Below, piece after piece: positions 51,181 through 60,648 of a stretch of 64,000 bases of DNA. The stretch comes from Hydrogenophaga flava NBRC 102514 (GTDB lineage Bacteria > Pseudomonadota > Gammaproteobacteria > Burkholderiales > Burkholderiaceae_C). The notes beneath the pieces were generated by a model. That model did no database searches. It was given only the letters and a program-made list of their open reading frames with translations, and was not told the origin of the DNA. Made by a program: the position numbers and the translations under genes. Every line of letters begins with the position of its first letter. Positions within the stretch are counted from its first letter, which is position 1. The stretch lies in NCBI RefSeq assembly GCF_001571145.1, contig NZ_BCTF01000019.1, positions 49,174 through 113,173 of the forward strand, written 5' to 3'.

Positions 51181-51465
51181 TCAGTTGGTACGGATCGCGG
51201 GGCGCGCGGTCTCGCGCACCCAGTCGATGCCCTGGGCCATGGCGTATCTTGCCGCGGCTTCGTGGGTAGCGAAATCTTCGGTAAAGCGCATCACGCGGTC
51301 GGTGCTGGCGCTGCCGGTGCCGCTGGCGATGGACACGAAGGCGGCAAAGCGCCCGTCCGCCAGGGCCCGCGGGCGGGCGCTGATGCGGTAACGCCCCAGG
51401 GTCATGGGGGCGGAGGTACAAGGGGTCCGCACCACAGGCGCGGACGCGGGAAACGTCTGGATCAT
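51181..51465 (-). CDS. Small conserved hypothetical protein upstream of infA
   Basis: A protein of 94 residues from ATG 51465, or 74 residues from ATG 51405 ([12 protein letters not shown]). The conserved-looking core is [26 protein letters not shown] followed by a helix [20 protein letters not shown]. It is soluble, with no signal. The pattern of a short beta hairpin and a helix resembles small DUF families with an AAxxAxxxGxxW tail that are common in Burkholderiales. It lies 32 bp upstream of infA on the same strand. The start is uncertain. Confidence 0.65.
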   Translation of the reverse strand: MIQTFPASAPVVRTPCTSAPMTLGRYRISARPRALADGRFAAFVSIASGTGSASTDRVMRFTEDFATHEAAARYAMAQGIDWVRETARPAIRTN

Positions 51466-51832
51466 CAAGAACTTCTATGGGCAGGACCTGCGGCTGAGCC
51501 GCCGGCCCGACAAGGCCCGACATACACGGTGGCAGCCCCAGGGTGCCGGGGTGCCCAACTGCGCCAACCCGAAGCACCGCACCGCATCAGCGGCATCGGG
51601 GCTTTCTGGTACCAGCCCTCGGCAGAGGCATGGGGAGAGCAGCGGGGAAAAAGTGCCTCGCCGGGGGACCGCGTTGGGTGCGGTGAGGGCTTGGCTCGCG
51701 TTGGAGGGGCTGGACAGACCGACCCTCTGCCGGGGTGGTGGGCCGCGCCATGGGCGCTGCAACCGGGTCTGTCGCCCAAGGCGAAGCCGCTAATGTACCA
51801 CGATGTGGAAAAAATTGCCAAGTGACGCCGGT
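51466..51832. other. GC-rich 367-bp spacer without a recognised gene
   Basis: No convincing reading frame. It contains a CCGC-ATCA-GCGG hairpin (about 51580-51591) also found just downstream of riboswitch copy 1, a GCGGCTGAGCCGC hairpin near 51492, and a direct repeat of GGCCCGACA. An unrecognised structured RNA or a long leader for the minus-strand small gene and infA is possible. I see no match to RNase P, tmRNA, SRP or 6S RNA. Confidence 0.4.
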
Positions 51833-52687
51833 TCAGCGGCCACAACGCAGGCGGAACTGTTCGTCGCGCGCCTTCTTGCGGTCGCGCCGGACCGAGTCCT
51901 GCTCGCGCGGCGGCAGCGGCTGGCGCGCGTAGTCGTCCAGCACGGCCACCAGCTCGTCCAGGCGCCTGCAATCGTTCGCCTTCTTCTGGGCGGCATTCAT
52001 GGGAGCGACAGGACCGACACCGGTCGGCCGCGGCGCAACCCCCTTGGTGGGCCTGGCCAGGGCTTCCCGGTTGCGGGCGAACAGGATCTGCTCGGCCAGC
52101 GACAGGTTCGCCGGCACCGTGTGCATGGCGACGATCTCGGCACCGCGGTGCTGGCAATGCACCACCGACCAGAACTGGCCCGCACCGCGACAGCGGAAAA
52201 GCGTGGTGCCACCCGCACCGTCGACACTCAGCGCGGTCGTCGTGTCAACCGGGTGGCCGCGCATGCCGGTCGGGCAGGGGCCGTCGGTGTAGGTCACCTG
52301 GCTGGCGTTTTCACAGCGGTGCACCGCGGACGAGAGCTCGGCGGGTGGTGGTGGCTCGGCAACGGGCGCCGGGCCTGCGGCGGCGGTGGCCGTGGGTTCC
52401 GGCGCCACAGAGGATGCGGGGACGGCAGCGGGTGTAGACGCCGTCGCCGGCTCCGCAACAGCCACCGGAGCGCGAGACCAGGGCCAGTTGACCAGCGCAT
52501 ACAACCCCAACACCACGACCGCGGCCAGCAGCCCGATGGACAGGCCGCTCATGCCGTCGCGCTCGGGTGGCCGGAACACGGTGTCGGCCACCCGGTGCGG
52601 CACCAGCGGCACGGGCCGGGAGGGCGGGATGCCGGGCGTGGTGTCCGGCCCGTTGTCGGGTTCGGGGTTCATATCCGGTGTTGCCAA
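51833..52687 (-). CDS. Membrane protein with DUF4124-like domain
   Basis: A 284-residue protein. A Pro-rich cytosolic N terminus is followed by a single membrane helix (GLSIGLLAAVVVLGLYALV, about 48-66), a Pro/Ala linker and a DUF4124-like module (HRCENASQVTYTDGPCPTGM, with the YTDxPCP signature and Cys pairs). A basic helical tail (AQKKANDCRRLDELVAVLDDYARQ...DEQFRLRCGR) ends the protein. Probably an envelope protein with the domain in the periplasm. Function unknown. It lies 19 bp downstream of the M48 protease on the same strand. Confidence 0.78.
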   Translation of the reverse strand: MATPDMNPEPDNGPDTTPGIPPSRPVPLVPHRVADTVFRPPERDGMSGLSIGLLAAVVVLGLYALVNWPWSRAPVAVAEPATASTPAAVPASSVAPEPTATAAAGPAPVAEPPPPAELSSAVHRCENASQVTYTDGPCPTGMRGHPVDTTTALSVDGAGGTTLFRCRGAGQFWSVVHCQHRGAEIVAMHTVPANLSLAEQILFARNREALARPTKGVAPRPTGVGPVAPMNAAQKKANDCRRLDELVAVLDDYARQPLPPREQDSVRRDRKKARDEQFRLRCGR

Positions 52688-52706
52688 GGCGGGCTCCTGC
52701 GTCGGG

Positions 52707-54197
52707 TCACTGTTCCACCACGGTCTTGACCACCTGCCCCACCGGCGGGTCGCTGCGGCCCCAGGTGCCGTTGAGCAGCTGCAGCCGTTTTTCGGTCAGG
52801 GGCGACTGGCGGGCCAGTTCGGCAAAACCGCCGCGCGGCAGCGGCACGGTCTGCACCACCCAGGGCCGGGCAGCCTGCTGGTCGGCCGCGGTCATGGCGC
52901 GAAAGGACTTCTCGGCCGCCACCAGGCCGGGCATGGCGCGGTTGCGCGCGGCGGCATCGGCCGCAAGGTAGAGCATCACGAAGCTGTTGTTCTTCGGGCC
53001 GGTGACCACGGTGGCCTCGATCGCCTGGGGTTGTCCGTTCTGCGCCTTGCGGGCGCCGACGAAATGGGTTGAGGCAAAGCCGTTGATCTGGCCACGGGTC
53101 ACCTTGCCCTCGCTGGGCTGCAGGGCGTTGCGAATGATCTCGTCGTGCGTGCCGCCGGCCCGGGGCGGCATGGCGACCATGCGCAGCGCGGCGTCGCCCT
53201 GCGGCGCGACGAAGGTCAGCGCCTCGGGCTCGTTCTGGATGCGCCAGCCGGCCGGCGCCGTCATCGCCAGGCCCAGCCCGGCGTGGTAGAAGTTCTGGCC
53301 GCGCGTCAGCCCCTGTTCGGGACTCTCTCCGAAGCGCATGCCCCGGACCACCTGCAGGAAGCGCTGCGCACCGTCGGAGGCGTAGCTGCCCTGGTACTTC
53401 GCGGCGTTCTGGCTGATCTGCTGCAGGCGCTGGTCGTTGCTGGGATGGGAAGACAGCCAGTTGGCGCCCTCGGGTGCGGGGCGGCCTTCGGCGCGCGCCT
53501 CTTCGACGGCGAAGGCCTCCTGCAGCTTGAGCACCCGTATCACGTCGATCATGTTGCGCGGGTCGTAGTTGCTGCGCGCCAGGTACTCGGCGCCCAGGCT
53601 GTCGGCCTGCAGCTCCTGCTCGCGGCTGTACTTCGCCACGTAGCCGGCCGCCACACCCTGCGCCATCTGGCCGAACATCTCGGTGCCACCCGTGACACCG
53701 ACCTTGCTCTCCAGCACCGCACCCAGCACCGTCGCGGCCAGCACACCCAGGCCGGCGGTCTGCTGGCGCGTGGCGCGCTGCGCGCCATGGCGGGCGGTGA
53801 CGTGGCCGATCTCGTGGCCGATCACGCCGGCCATGTCGGCCTCGCTCTCCATATAAGCCAGGATGCCGCGCGTGATGTAGACGTAGCCGCCGGGCAGCGC
53901 AAAGGCGTTGATCTCCGGGCTGTCGAGCACGGTGAAGGTCCAGGGGATGTTGGCGCGGTGCGACTGCTTGGCCAGCTTCTGGCCGACCTCGTTCACATAG
54001 GCCTGCAGGCGCTCGTCCTTGTAGACGCCGTATTCCTTGAGCACCTCGTCGTGGGCCTTCTTGCCCTCGGCCAGCTCGGTGCGCTCGTCCATGACCGTGC
54101 GCTCGGACTGGCCGGTGACGGGGTTGACCACGGTGGTGCCGCAGCCGGCCAGCAAGGTCGCTGCCAGCAGCAGGGCGCTGGCGAGAAGTCTCGGCAT
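52707..54197 (-). CDS. M48 family metalloprotease lipoprotein (BepA-like)
   Basis: A 496-residue periplasmic lipoprotein. The signal ends LLAGC (Cys19). The M48 zinc motif HEIGHVTARHGAQ is present and the third ligand lies in QELQADSLGAEYLAR. A C-terminal ~200 residues (from RGMRFGESPEQGLTRGQNFYHAGLGLAMTAPAGW on) forms an extra domain. Relatives of BepA/LoiP degrade or fold outer-membrane proteins. The strong lipobox fixes the start at 54197. Confidence 0.9.
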   Translation of the reverse strand: MPRLLASALLLAATLLAGCGTTVVNPVTGQSERTVMDERTELAEGKKAHDEVLKEYGVYKDERLQAYVNEVGQKLAKQSHRANIPWTFTVLDSPEINAFALPGGYVYITRGILAYMESEADMAGVIGHEIGHVTARHGAQRATRQQTAGLGVLAATVLGAVLESKVGVTGGTEMFGQMAQGVAAGYVAKYSREQELQADSLGAEYLARSNYDPRNMIDVIRVLKLQEAFAVEEARAEGRPAPEGANWLSSHPSNDQRLQQISQNAAKYQGSYASDGAQRFLQVVRGMRFGESPEQGLTRGQNFYHAGLGLAMTAPAGWRIQNEPEALTFVAPQGDAALRMVAMPPRAGGTHDEIIRNALQPSEGKVTRGQINGFASTHFVGARKAQNGQPQAIEATVVTGPKNNSFVMLYLAADAAARNRAMPGLVAAEKSFRAMTAADQQAARPWVVQTVPLPRGGFAELARQSPLTEKRLQLLNGTWGRSDPPVGQVVKTVVEQ

Positions 54198-54243
54198 TCT
54201 GGGCTCCTGTCAGCGGCCTTCACCGCGATGGGAGCCATGATAG

Positions 54244-54684
54244 TCAGCTCAGCGGTGCGAGGGCGTGCAGCTGCGCCAGAAAAACCGCTGGCACGTCGGC
54301 CGGCTTGCGCGTGGCTGGATCGATGAAGACGATGCCGATCTTGCCCCGCGCGACCTCGCGGCCGGTGTCCACGCAGTCCATGCAGTAGGCCAGGTCGAAG
54401 CCGCAGCGGCTGAAGTCCTGCGGCCGCATTCGCACCCGCATGGTCTCGCCATGAAAACCCTCGGACTTGTACTGCGCCACCAGGTCGCCCACCACGATGG
54501 GACAGCCCGCCACGTCGGACTCGCGGTAGCCGAGGGACTTGAAGAAACGCACCCGCGCCTCGGACACCAGGGTCAGCAGCTGGGCGTTGTCCAGGTGCCC
54601 GCCCTGGTTGACGTGGCTGATGTAGATCTGGATCTGCGTCGAGAAGACGAAGTGCCCGGGCAGCTCGACCTGGATGCGGCTCAA
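54244..54684 (-). CDS. Hotdog-fold acyl-CoA thioesterase
   Basis: A 146-residue 4-hydroxybenzoyl-CoA thioesterase/YbgC-type protein. Catalytic-region features are QIQIYISHVNQGGHLDNAQLLTLVSEARVRFF, where the usual Asp of these enzymes is replaced by Asn/His in HVNQGGHLDN, and RVRMRPQDFSRCGFDLAY. It may hydrolyse short acyl- or aryl-CoA. It lies 18 bp after the minE stop on the same strand and may be read through from the min operon. Confidence 0.85.
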   Translation of the reverse strand: MSRIQVELPGHFVFSTQIQIYISHVNQGGHLDNAQLLTLVSEARVRFFKSLGYRESDVAGCPIVVGDLVAQYKSEGFHGETMRVRMRPQDFSRCGFDLAYCMDCVDTGREVARGKIGIVFIDPATRKPADVPAVFLAQLHALAPLS

Positions 54685-54702
54685 GGCGTCACCTGCCTGC
54701 GA

Positions 54703-54969
54703 TCACTTGCGGTCCGGCAGCTCGATCTTGACTTCCAGCACATCCAGGTTGTCCTGGCGGTCCAGCTGGACCTTGATGTCTTCCTGGTTGATCTTGATGT
54801 ACTTGCTGATCACGGCCACCAGCTCGCGCTGCAGGGCCGGCAGGTAGTCGGGCTCGGCGGCATTTCGGCCGCTGCGTTCGTGCGCCAGGATGATCTGCAA
54901 CCGTTCCTTGGCGACGCTGGCGGTCTTCTTTTTCTCGCCCAGGAAGAAGGACAGGAACGACATGCTCAT
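54703..54969 (-). CDS. minE: Cell division topological specificity factor MinE
   Basis: An 88-residue protein. The anti-MinCD helix region is [21 protein letters not shown] (about 13-33), followed by [19 protein letters not shown] and the dimerisation strands [22 protein letters not shown]. It stimulates MinD ATPase and drives Min oscillation. The ATG at 54969 overlaps the minD stop (ATGA). Confidence 0.96.
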   Translation of the reverse strand: MSMSFLSFFLGEKKKTASVAKERLQIILAHERSGRNAAEPDYLPALQRELVAVISKYIKINQEDIKVQLDRQDNLDVLEVKIELPDRK

Positions 54970-55781
54970 TTGCTCCCGAACAGGCGCTTGAAGAAGCCGG
55001 GCTTCTCGGCATCGACAAACCGCAGCGGCTTGTCCGCACCCAGGAAGCGGTCGATCACATCGCTGTAGGCCTCGGCCACGTCGGTGCCCTTGAGGTGGAT
55101 CGCGGGTGTGCCCTGGTTGGACGCGGTAAGCACGTTCTCGCTCTCGGGAATCACGCCGATCAGCTTGATGCGCAGGATGTCCTGGATGTCTTCGAGCGAG
55201 AGCATCTGCCCGTCGGCCACGCGATTGGGGTTGTAGCGCGTGATCAGCAGGTGTTCCTTGATGGCTTCCTTGCCTTCGATCGCGCGTTTGGTCTTGCTGC
55301 CCAGCATGCCCAGGATGCGGTCGGAGTCGCGCACGCTGGAGACTTCGGGGTTGGTCACCACCAGTGCCTCGTCGGCGAAATGCATGGCCATCAGCGCACC
55401 GGTCTCGATGCCGGCCGGCGAGTCGCAGACGATGTAGTCGAAGCCCATGCCCGCCAGGTCGTTCAGCACCTTTTCGACGCCGTCCTGCGTCAGTGCGTCC
55501 TTGTCGCGGGTCTGGCTGGCGGCCAGCACGAACAGGTTCTCGCAGGTCTTGTCCTTGATCAGGGCCTGGTTGAGGTTGGCCTCGCCGTGGATCACGTTGA
55601 TCAGGTCGTAGACCACGCGGCGCTCGCAGCCCATGATCAGGTCCAGGTTGCGCAGGCCGACGTCGAAGTCGATGACAGCAGTCTTGTGGCCGCGCAGCGC
55701 GAGGCCGGAGGCGAAGCTGGCGCTGGTCGTGGTTTTGCCCACGCCGCCTTTGCCGGAAGTGACGACAACGATCTTGGTCAT
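54966..55781 (-). CDS. minD: Septum site-determining ATPase MinD
   Basis: A 271-residue ParA-type ATPase with the deviant Walker [10 protein letters not shown] (10-18), [25 protein letters not shown] and a C-terminal amphipathic membrane-targeting helix (FFKRLFGSK). It recruits MinC to the membrane and oscillates with MinE to place the division septum. It is 19 bp from minC and overlaps minE. Confidence 0.97.
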   Translation of the reverse strand: MTKIVVVTSGKGGVGKTTTSASFASGLALRGHKTAVIDFDVGLRNLDLIMGCERRVVYDLINVIHGEANLNQALIKDKTCENLFVLAASQTRDKDALTQDGVEKVLNDLAGMGFDYIVCDSPAGIETGALMAMHFADEALVVTNPEVSSVRDSDRILGMLGSKTKRAIEGKEAIKEHLLITRYNPNRVADGQMLSLEDIQDILRIKLIGVIPESENVLTASNQGTPAIHLKGTDVAEAYSDVIDRFLGADKPLRFVDAEKPGFFKRLFGSK

Positions 55782-55800
55782 GAGACAGGTTCCTTCAGGG

Positions 55801-56589
55801 TCAGGGATTCAGGGATTCAATGACGAGCTTGTCGCCCTCGGGGCCGGGCACCAGGCGCACCTGCCCGGGTTTGCCCAGCACTTCGGCCGGCAGCGGGTTG
55901 TCGCTGGTGCGGTAGATGCCGGCGATAGAGATCAGCTCGGGGTCCATGGACATCGCGAAGATGCGGGCCTCGGCGTTGCCGCGCGCGCCGGCAATCGCCT
56001 TGCCGCGCAGCGGCGCATAGACGTGGATGTGACCGTCGGCGATGACCTCGGCACCGGGGTTGACCATGGCCAGGACGACCAGGTCGCGGCCCCGCGCATA
56101 GACCTGCTGGCCCGAGCGCAGTGGTTTGTCGATGACCAGGGCGCTGGGCGGCGCGGTGGGGACGGGGGCCGACACCGGGGCCGGCGCGGTGGGGGCCGCC
56201 TGCTGGACGGGCGCCTCGGGCGTGCGCGCGGCGGCGCTGCGCTGCACGGTGGCATCCTGGGCCGGCATCAGTCCGGCCAGCTCGGCAGCCGCCGTCTGGG
56301 CTTCGTTGCCACCGCGAACGGCCACCGGCTCCAGCCGGAACCGTCGCAACAACGAGACCAGCGCGGGGAAATCGACCGGGCTGTCGGCCTGCTCGCCCAC
56401 CTGCAGCGGCGACAGGTCGACCAGCAGCGGGTCGTGATCAAAAAAATCGGGAATATCGCCGTAGCGCTGGGTCATTTCCTCGGCCAGCTGGCCAAGGTCG
56501 GCGGTCTTGAGCAGCAAGGCCACCAGCGGCAACTGGGCGCTCTTGATTTCGAAACTGGTCGGGGCGCTGGCGCTGAGGACGGTGGACAT
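55801..56589 (-). CDS. minC: Septum site-determining protein MinC
   Basis: A 262-residue FtsZ inhibitor. The N-terminal domain (residues 1-~110) binds FtsZ. A Pro/Ala-rich linker (~120-160) follows, then the C-terminal beta-helix (SGQQVYARGRDLVVLAMVNPGAEVIADGHIHVYAPLRGKA in outline) that binds MinD. First gene of minCDE. The divergent prenyltransferase gene starts 120 bp away. Confidence 0.95.
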   Translation of the reverse strand: MSTVLSASAPTSFEIKSAQLPLVALLLKTADLGQLAEEMTQRYGDIPDFFDHDPLLVDLSPLQVGEQADSPVDFPALVSLLRRFRLEPVAVRGGNEAQTAAAELAGLMPAQDATVQRSAAARTPEAPVQQAAPTAPAPVSAPVPTAPPSALVIDKPLRSGQQVYARGRDLVVLAMVNPGAEVIADGHIHVYAPLRGKAIAGARGNAEARIFAMSMDPELISIAGIYRTSDNPLPAEVLGKPGQVRLVPGPEGDKLVIESLNP

Positions 56590-56709
56590 GAATCCGGCGG
56601 GGAACAGGTGGCCGGAAGGGGTCCGGCCAAGTCGGCGGGCAGTTTACCAGCCGACCACCGGCGGACCGGCGGTGCTGCGTGTCCACATGTGTCAGGCACA
56701 CTGCGCGCC

Positions 56710-57657
56710 ATGGACATGCGCGATACCCCCCACGGTTCCTCTGGCTGGCGCCCCGGGCTCTGGTGGCGCATGACCCGGCCGGCCTTTCTGCTGCTGACCG
56801 TGGTCGCCTGCGCGCTGGGTACGGCGACGGCCTCGGCCTGCGGCTGCGGGCTGGACCTGCCGCTGGCCATGGGCACCACGGTGCTGGCGGTGATGGCGCA
56901 CGCCGCCGGCAACGTGCTCAACGACCTGCACGACGCCCGCAGTGGCGCCGACGCGGGCAACACCGGCGGCATTTTTCCCTTCACCGGCGGCTCGCGCCTG
57001 ATCCAGAACGGTGAGACCAGCGAACGCGAGACCGCCGATCTGGCCAAGGCCCTGGTGCTGCTGCTGGTGCCCGGCGGTCTGCTGCTGGCGGTGAAGGCGG
57101 GCGGCGGCGTGATCGGGCTGGGGCTGGCCGGCCTGCTGCTGGTCTGGGCCTATTCGGCACCGCCGCTGAAGCTGATGTCGCGCGGCCTGGGCGAGCTCAC
57201 CGTGGCGCTGGCCTGGTTCCTGGTGGTGGTGGGTGCCGACTTTGTCCAGCGGCGCCAGTTGTTCGTGATCCCGGCCAGTGTAGCCCTGAATTTCTCGGCC
57301 ATGGTGGCGGCCTTGCTGCTGATCAATGGAGTGCCGGACGCCGCGGCCGATGCCCGGGTCGGCAAGCGCACGCTGGCGGTTCGGCTGGGGCCCACCGGCG
57401 CCTGGGCGCTCTACACCGCACTCACCCTGGGTGCCCACGCCTGGCTGGCGCTGTCGGTGTGGCTGCTGATCCCACCGGTGCCTGCGCTGGGCGGTCTGGT
57501 CTCGCTGCCGCTGTCGCTGTTCGCCTCGGGGTGGCTGTGGGCCCACTGCCACCGCGGTGCCGCCCTGCGCCCGGCCCTGGTCGCCACGGTGGCGGCCACC
57601 TTGCTGCACGGCCTGGGCATGGCGGCCGGTTTTGCCTGGCTGGGCTGGCACCACTGA
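56710..57657 (+). CDS. UbiA-family prenyltransferase
   Basis: A 315-residue polytopic membrane enzyme (about nine helices). The two Asp-rich motifs that bind prenyl diphosphate are NVLNDLHDARSGAD and NGVPDAAADARVGKRTLAVRLG. The second motif with its GKRTLAVRLG tail is like MenA/1,4-dihydroxy-2-naphthoate-type enzymes more than UbiA proper, and RNGxT-type residues follow. It attaches an isoprenoid tail to an aromatic acceptor in quinone or other prenyl-lipid synthesis. It is monocistronic, divergent from minCDE. Confidence 0.85.
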   Translation: MDMRDTPHGSSGWRPGLWWRMTRPAFLLLTVVACALGTATASACGCGLDLPLAMGTTVLAVMAHAAGNVLNDLHDARSGADAGNTGGIFPFTGGSRLIQNGETSERETADLAKALVLLLVPGGLLLAVKAGGGVIGLGLAGLLLVWAYSAPPLKLMSRGLGELTVALAWFLVVVGADFVQRRQLFVIPASVALNFSAMVAALLLINGVPDAAADARVGKRTLAVRLGPTGAWALYTALTLGAHAWLALSVWLLIPPVPALGGLVSLPLSLFASGWLWAHCHRGAALRPALVATVAATLLHGLGMAAGFAWLGWHH

Positions 57658-57673
57658 GCGGTTTTCAACAACT

Positions 57674-57829
57674 CTGTTGATAACTTTTTAAGAACATCAT
57701 GGTTATCCACAATCGAAGAGGCTGTCGCCAAGTTGTTCCTTTTTCAGCTGAACAGCGTCAGAACTTTTCGAACAGTGTTTTCAAGCCATCAGAGGTTTGA
57801 TTTCAAAGGGAAAAACAGACTTGTCCACA
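57674..57829. other. AT-rich spacer with DnaA-box cluster
   Basis: Within the AT-rich gene-free stretch 57658-57894 are one perfect DnaA box TTATCCACA (57703-57711), a near match TTGTCCACA (57821-57829) and TGTTGATAA (57674-57683 region, reverse of TTATCAACA). This could be a DnaA-titration or regulatory site, or part of a replication origin. No dnaA, dnaN, rpmH or parA/parB gene is next to it, so an origin is not claimed. Confidence 0.45.
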
Positions 57830-57894
57830 CCGGAAGCCGCCCTCTACTACTACAACGAATTAGAGATATTGGAATAGTTAAACAAGATAGGGAC

Positions 57895-57932
57895 AAAAAA
57901 AGCGCCTCCGGAGGGGGCTCCGGGGCGCTTTT
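57895..57932 (-). terminator. Strong Rho-independent terminator
   Basis: GCGCC (57902-57906) pairs with GGCGC (57924-57928) around a CTCCGG/CCGGAG inner stem, flanked by seven A on the left and four T on the right. Read on the minus strand it ends in a T7 run, so it terminates the large acetyltransferase gene whose stop is 31 bases away. It can also stop plus-strand transcription coming from the prenyltransferase side. Confidence 0.88.
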
Positions 57933-57962
57933 CGACGGGTGTTCAGCCGCGCTGGCGGCCGT

Positions 57963-60641
57963 TCAGAGGGTGTGGGTGACCAGCTTGAAGTCCGGGTCTT
58001 CCGCGAACGGCTTGATCTGGAAGCCCAGGCCCTTCATGAGCTTGAGCATGCCGGGGTTGTTGGCCAGCACCAGGCCCTCGATTTCGGCCAGCCCCTTGTC
58101 CCGGGCCTCTTCCATGATGCTGAGCATCAGGCGCGAACCCAGGCCCTTGCCGTTGAAGTCGTCGGCCACCACCAGCGAGAACTCGCAGCTCGATTTGTCC
58201 GGGTTGGTGATGTAGCGCGAAACCCCAACGACGCGCTCGGTCTCGACCATCTCGCCGTCCTCACCGGCCTTGCGTTCGCGGTGGATGGCCACCAGGGCCA
58301 TTTCGCGGTCGTAGTCGATCAGGGTCAGGCGCGAGAGCATGGACGGCGGCAGCTCGGTCATGCTGGAGACGAAGCGGTAGTAGCGGCTCTCGGGTGAGAG
58401 GTTCTGCACCAGGTCCTGCAGCATCTGGGCGTCGTCCGGGTGGATCGGGCGGATGGTGTACTCGCCGCCGCCGCGCAGCGGCCAGACCTGCTCGTAGCGC
58501 GCCGGGTAGGGCAGGATGGCCAGGTGGGCGTAGTTGCGCGCCGTGGCGGGCGCGCTCTCGATCACGATGCGGGCGTCCACCGCCACCGCGCCGTCCTCGT
58601 CCACGATGATGGGGTTGATGTCCATCTCGCGCAGCTGGGGCAGCTCGCAGACCATCTCGGAGACGCGCAGCAGCACGTGTTCCAGCTCGTCCATGTCGAC
58701 CGCCGACGCGCCGCGCCACTCGCCCAGCGTGTCGGCCACGCGCGAGCGCTCGATCAGGCGGCGCGCCAGGAACTGGTTGAGCGGCGGCAACTCCATGGCC
58801 TGGTCGCCGATCAGCTCGATCATGGTGCCGCCAGCGCCGAAGGCGATCACCGGGCCGAAGGGATCGTCGGTCTTGAGGCCGATGTAGAGCTCGCGGCCGC
58901 GCTTGCTGCGTGCCATTTTCTGGATCGTCACGCCGTTGATGCGGGCGCCGGGCTGCAGCTTGGCCACGGCCTGGATCATGGTGTTGTAGACGTCGCGCAC
59001 CGCGGTCGCGTTCATCACGTTGAGCGCCACGCCGTTGACGTCGCTCTTGTGGCTGATGTCGGGCGAGTCGATCTTCAGCGCCACCGGGTAGCCCAGCTGG
59101 GTCGCGATCATCATGGCCTCGTTGGGCGAGCGCGCCAGGATGGTCTGGGTGACCGGGATGTGGAAGGCCGAGAGCAGGGCCTTGGATTCCATCTCGGTGA
59201 GCACCTTGCGGCGTTCGGTCAGCACGTTCTCGATGATCAGGCGCGCGCCCTCGATGTCGGGGTTGGCCAGGGTCGAGAGTGGCGGCGGGGTCTGCTGCAG
59301 CAGCTGCTGGTTCTGGTAGAAGCTGGCGATGTTGCCGAAGGCGCCGACGGCGGCCTCGGGCGTGCGGAAGCTCGGGATGGCGGCCTTGCCCAGCACCTCG
59401 CGCGCCTCGCCGACGGACGCATCGCCCATCCAGCAGCACAGCAGGGGCTTGCTCATGCGCGCCTTGGCTTCGGCCATCACGCGCGCCACGTCGGTGGCAT
59501 CGACGCCGGCCTTGGGCGAGTGCACCACCAGCACGCCGTCGACCGAGCGGTCCTGGCCGGCGGCGTGGATGGCGGCCAGGTAGTGTTCGGCGCCAGCTTC
59601 CTCCGACAGGTCGACCAGGTCGCTCAGCGACGCCAGGGGGGGCAGCTTGGGCCGCAGCTCGGCCATGGTTTCGGGCGAGAGCTTGCCCAGCTGCAGCGCG
59701 ATCTCGCTGACCCAGTCGGCCGCCAGCACACCAGGGCCACCGCCGTTGGTGATGATGGCCAGCCGCTTGCCCACGGGGCGGTAGCGCGAGGCCAGGCATT
59801 TGGCAGCCGAGAACAGCTCGACGAAGGAGCGCACCCGCACCGCACCGGCGCGGCGCAGGGCGGCGTCGAACACGTCGTCGCTGCCGACGATGGCGCCGCT
59901 GTGGGTCTGGGCGGCCTCGTTGCCGGCGGTCTTGCGGCCGGCCTTGAGGACGACCACCGGCTTGGCGTTGGCGGCGGCGCGCAGCGCGCTCATGAAGCGG
60001 CGAGCGTTGGAGATGCCTTCAAGATAGGCGACGATGCTGTGTGTTTGTGCGTCCGATGCCAGGAAATCGAGCACCTGGGCGATGTCGACCGAGGTCTTGG
60101 GGCCGAGCGAGACTACGTTCGAGAAGCCGACGCCGTTCTGCGTGGCCCAGTCCAGGATGGACGAGGTCAGTGCGCCCGACTGCGACACCAGGGCCAGCGG
60201 CCCGACGGCCGCCAGCGGGCCGGCAACGCTGGCGTTCAGGCCGCTGCGCGGGCGCTGGAAGCCCAGGCTGTTGGGTCCGAGCAGATGCATGCCATGGCGC
60301 CGTGCCACCTGGTGCATCTCGCTTGCGATCTCGGCATTCGCACCGCTGCCCACCACCAGGGCGGCCTTGCACTTGATGCGGCCGGCCACTTCGAGTGCCG
60401 CCAGGGCCTCGGCCGGCGGCAGCGCGATGATGGCCAGGTCGGCCCGGGTCTGCGCCAGATCGGCCAGGGTGCCGCTGGTGTGGATGTCCAGGAAGACCAG
60501 GGTGCCCGAGAAGCGCTGGCCGGTCAGCGCCGCGCAGAGCGTGCGCGCGTGGGCGATCTGGCTGTCCGGGTCTTCGTGGTTGCCGGCGAAGACGGCGATG
60601 GACTCGGGCTGGAAGAGGGGGGTGAGGTAGTGTTTGTCCAT
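57963..60641 (-). CDS. Protein lysine acetyltransferase (ADP-forming acyl-CoA synthetase fused to GNAT)
   Basis: An 892-residue Pat/YfiQ-like protein. It has an N-terminal CoA-binding domain (~1-130), succinyl-CoA-ligase-like domains (~145-470), an ATP-grasp domain (~485-700, LTERRKVLTEMESKALLSAF on) and a C-terminal GNAT domain (~725-885) with the acetyl-CoA loop VADDFNGKGLGSRLM. Such enzymes acetylate metabolic proteins, classically acetyl-CoA synthetase; the ligase part is usually inactive and regulatory. The next gene downstream in transcription order is none; upstream by 7 bp is a deacetylase-family gene, giving an acetylation/deacetylation pair. Confidence 0.9.
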   Translation of the reverse strand: MDKHYLTPLFQPESIAVFAGNHEDPDSQIAHARTLCAALTGQRFSGTLVFLDIHTSGTLADLAQTRADLAIIALPPAEALAALEVAGRIKCKAALVVGSGANAEIASEMHQVARRHGMHLLGPNSLGFQRPRSGLNASVAGPLAAVGPLALVSQSGALTSSILDWATQNGVGFSNVVSLGPKTSVDIAQVLDFLASDAQTHSIVAYLEGISNARRFMSALRAAANAKPVVVLKAGRKTAGNEAAQTHSGAIVGSDDVFDAALRRAGAVRVRSFVELFSAAKCLASRYRPVGKRLAIITNGGGPGVLAADWVSEIALQLGKLSPETMAELRPKLPPLASLSDLVDLSEEAGAEHYLAAIHAAGQDRSVDGVLVVHSPKAGVDATDVARVMAEAKARMSKPLLCCWMGDASVGEAREVLGKAAIPSFRTPEAAVGAFGNIASFYQNQQLLQQTPPPLSTLANPDIEGARLIIENVLTERRKVLTEMESKALLSAFHIPVTQTILARSPNEAMMIATQLGYPVALKIDSPDISHKSDVNGVALNVMNATAVRDVYNTMIQAVAKLQPGARINGVTIQKMARSKRGRELYIGLKTDDPFGPVIAFGAGGTMIELIGDQAMELPPLNQFLARRLIERSRVADTLGEWRGASAVDMDELEHVLLRVSEMVCELPQLREMDINPIIVDEDGAVAVDARIVIESAPATARNYAHLAILPYPARYEQVWPLRGGGEYTIRPIHPDDAQMLQDLVQNLSPESRYYRFVSSMTELPPSMLSRLTLIDYDREMALVAIHRERKAGEDGEMVETERVVGVSRYITNPDKSSCEFSLVVADDFNGKGLGSRLMLSIMEEARDKGLAEIEGLVLANNPGMLKLMKGLGFQIKPFAEDPDFKLVTHTL

Positions 60642-60648
60642 ATGCGGT

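Noticed and set aside
57658..57900. Chromosomal replication origin
   Set aside because: Only three DnaA-like boxes and no dnaA, dnaN, rpmH, gidA or par genes nearby.
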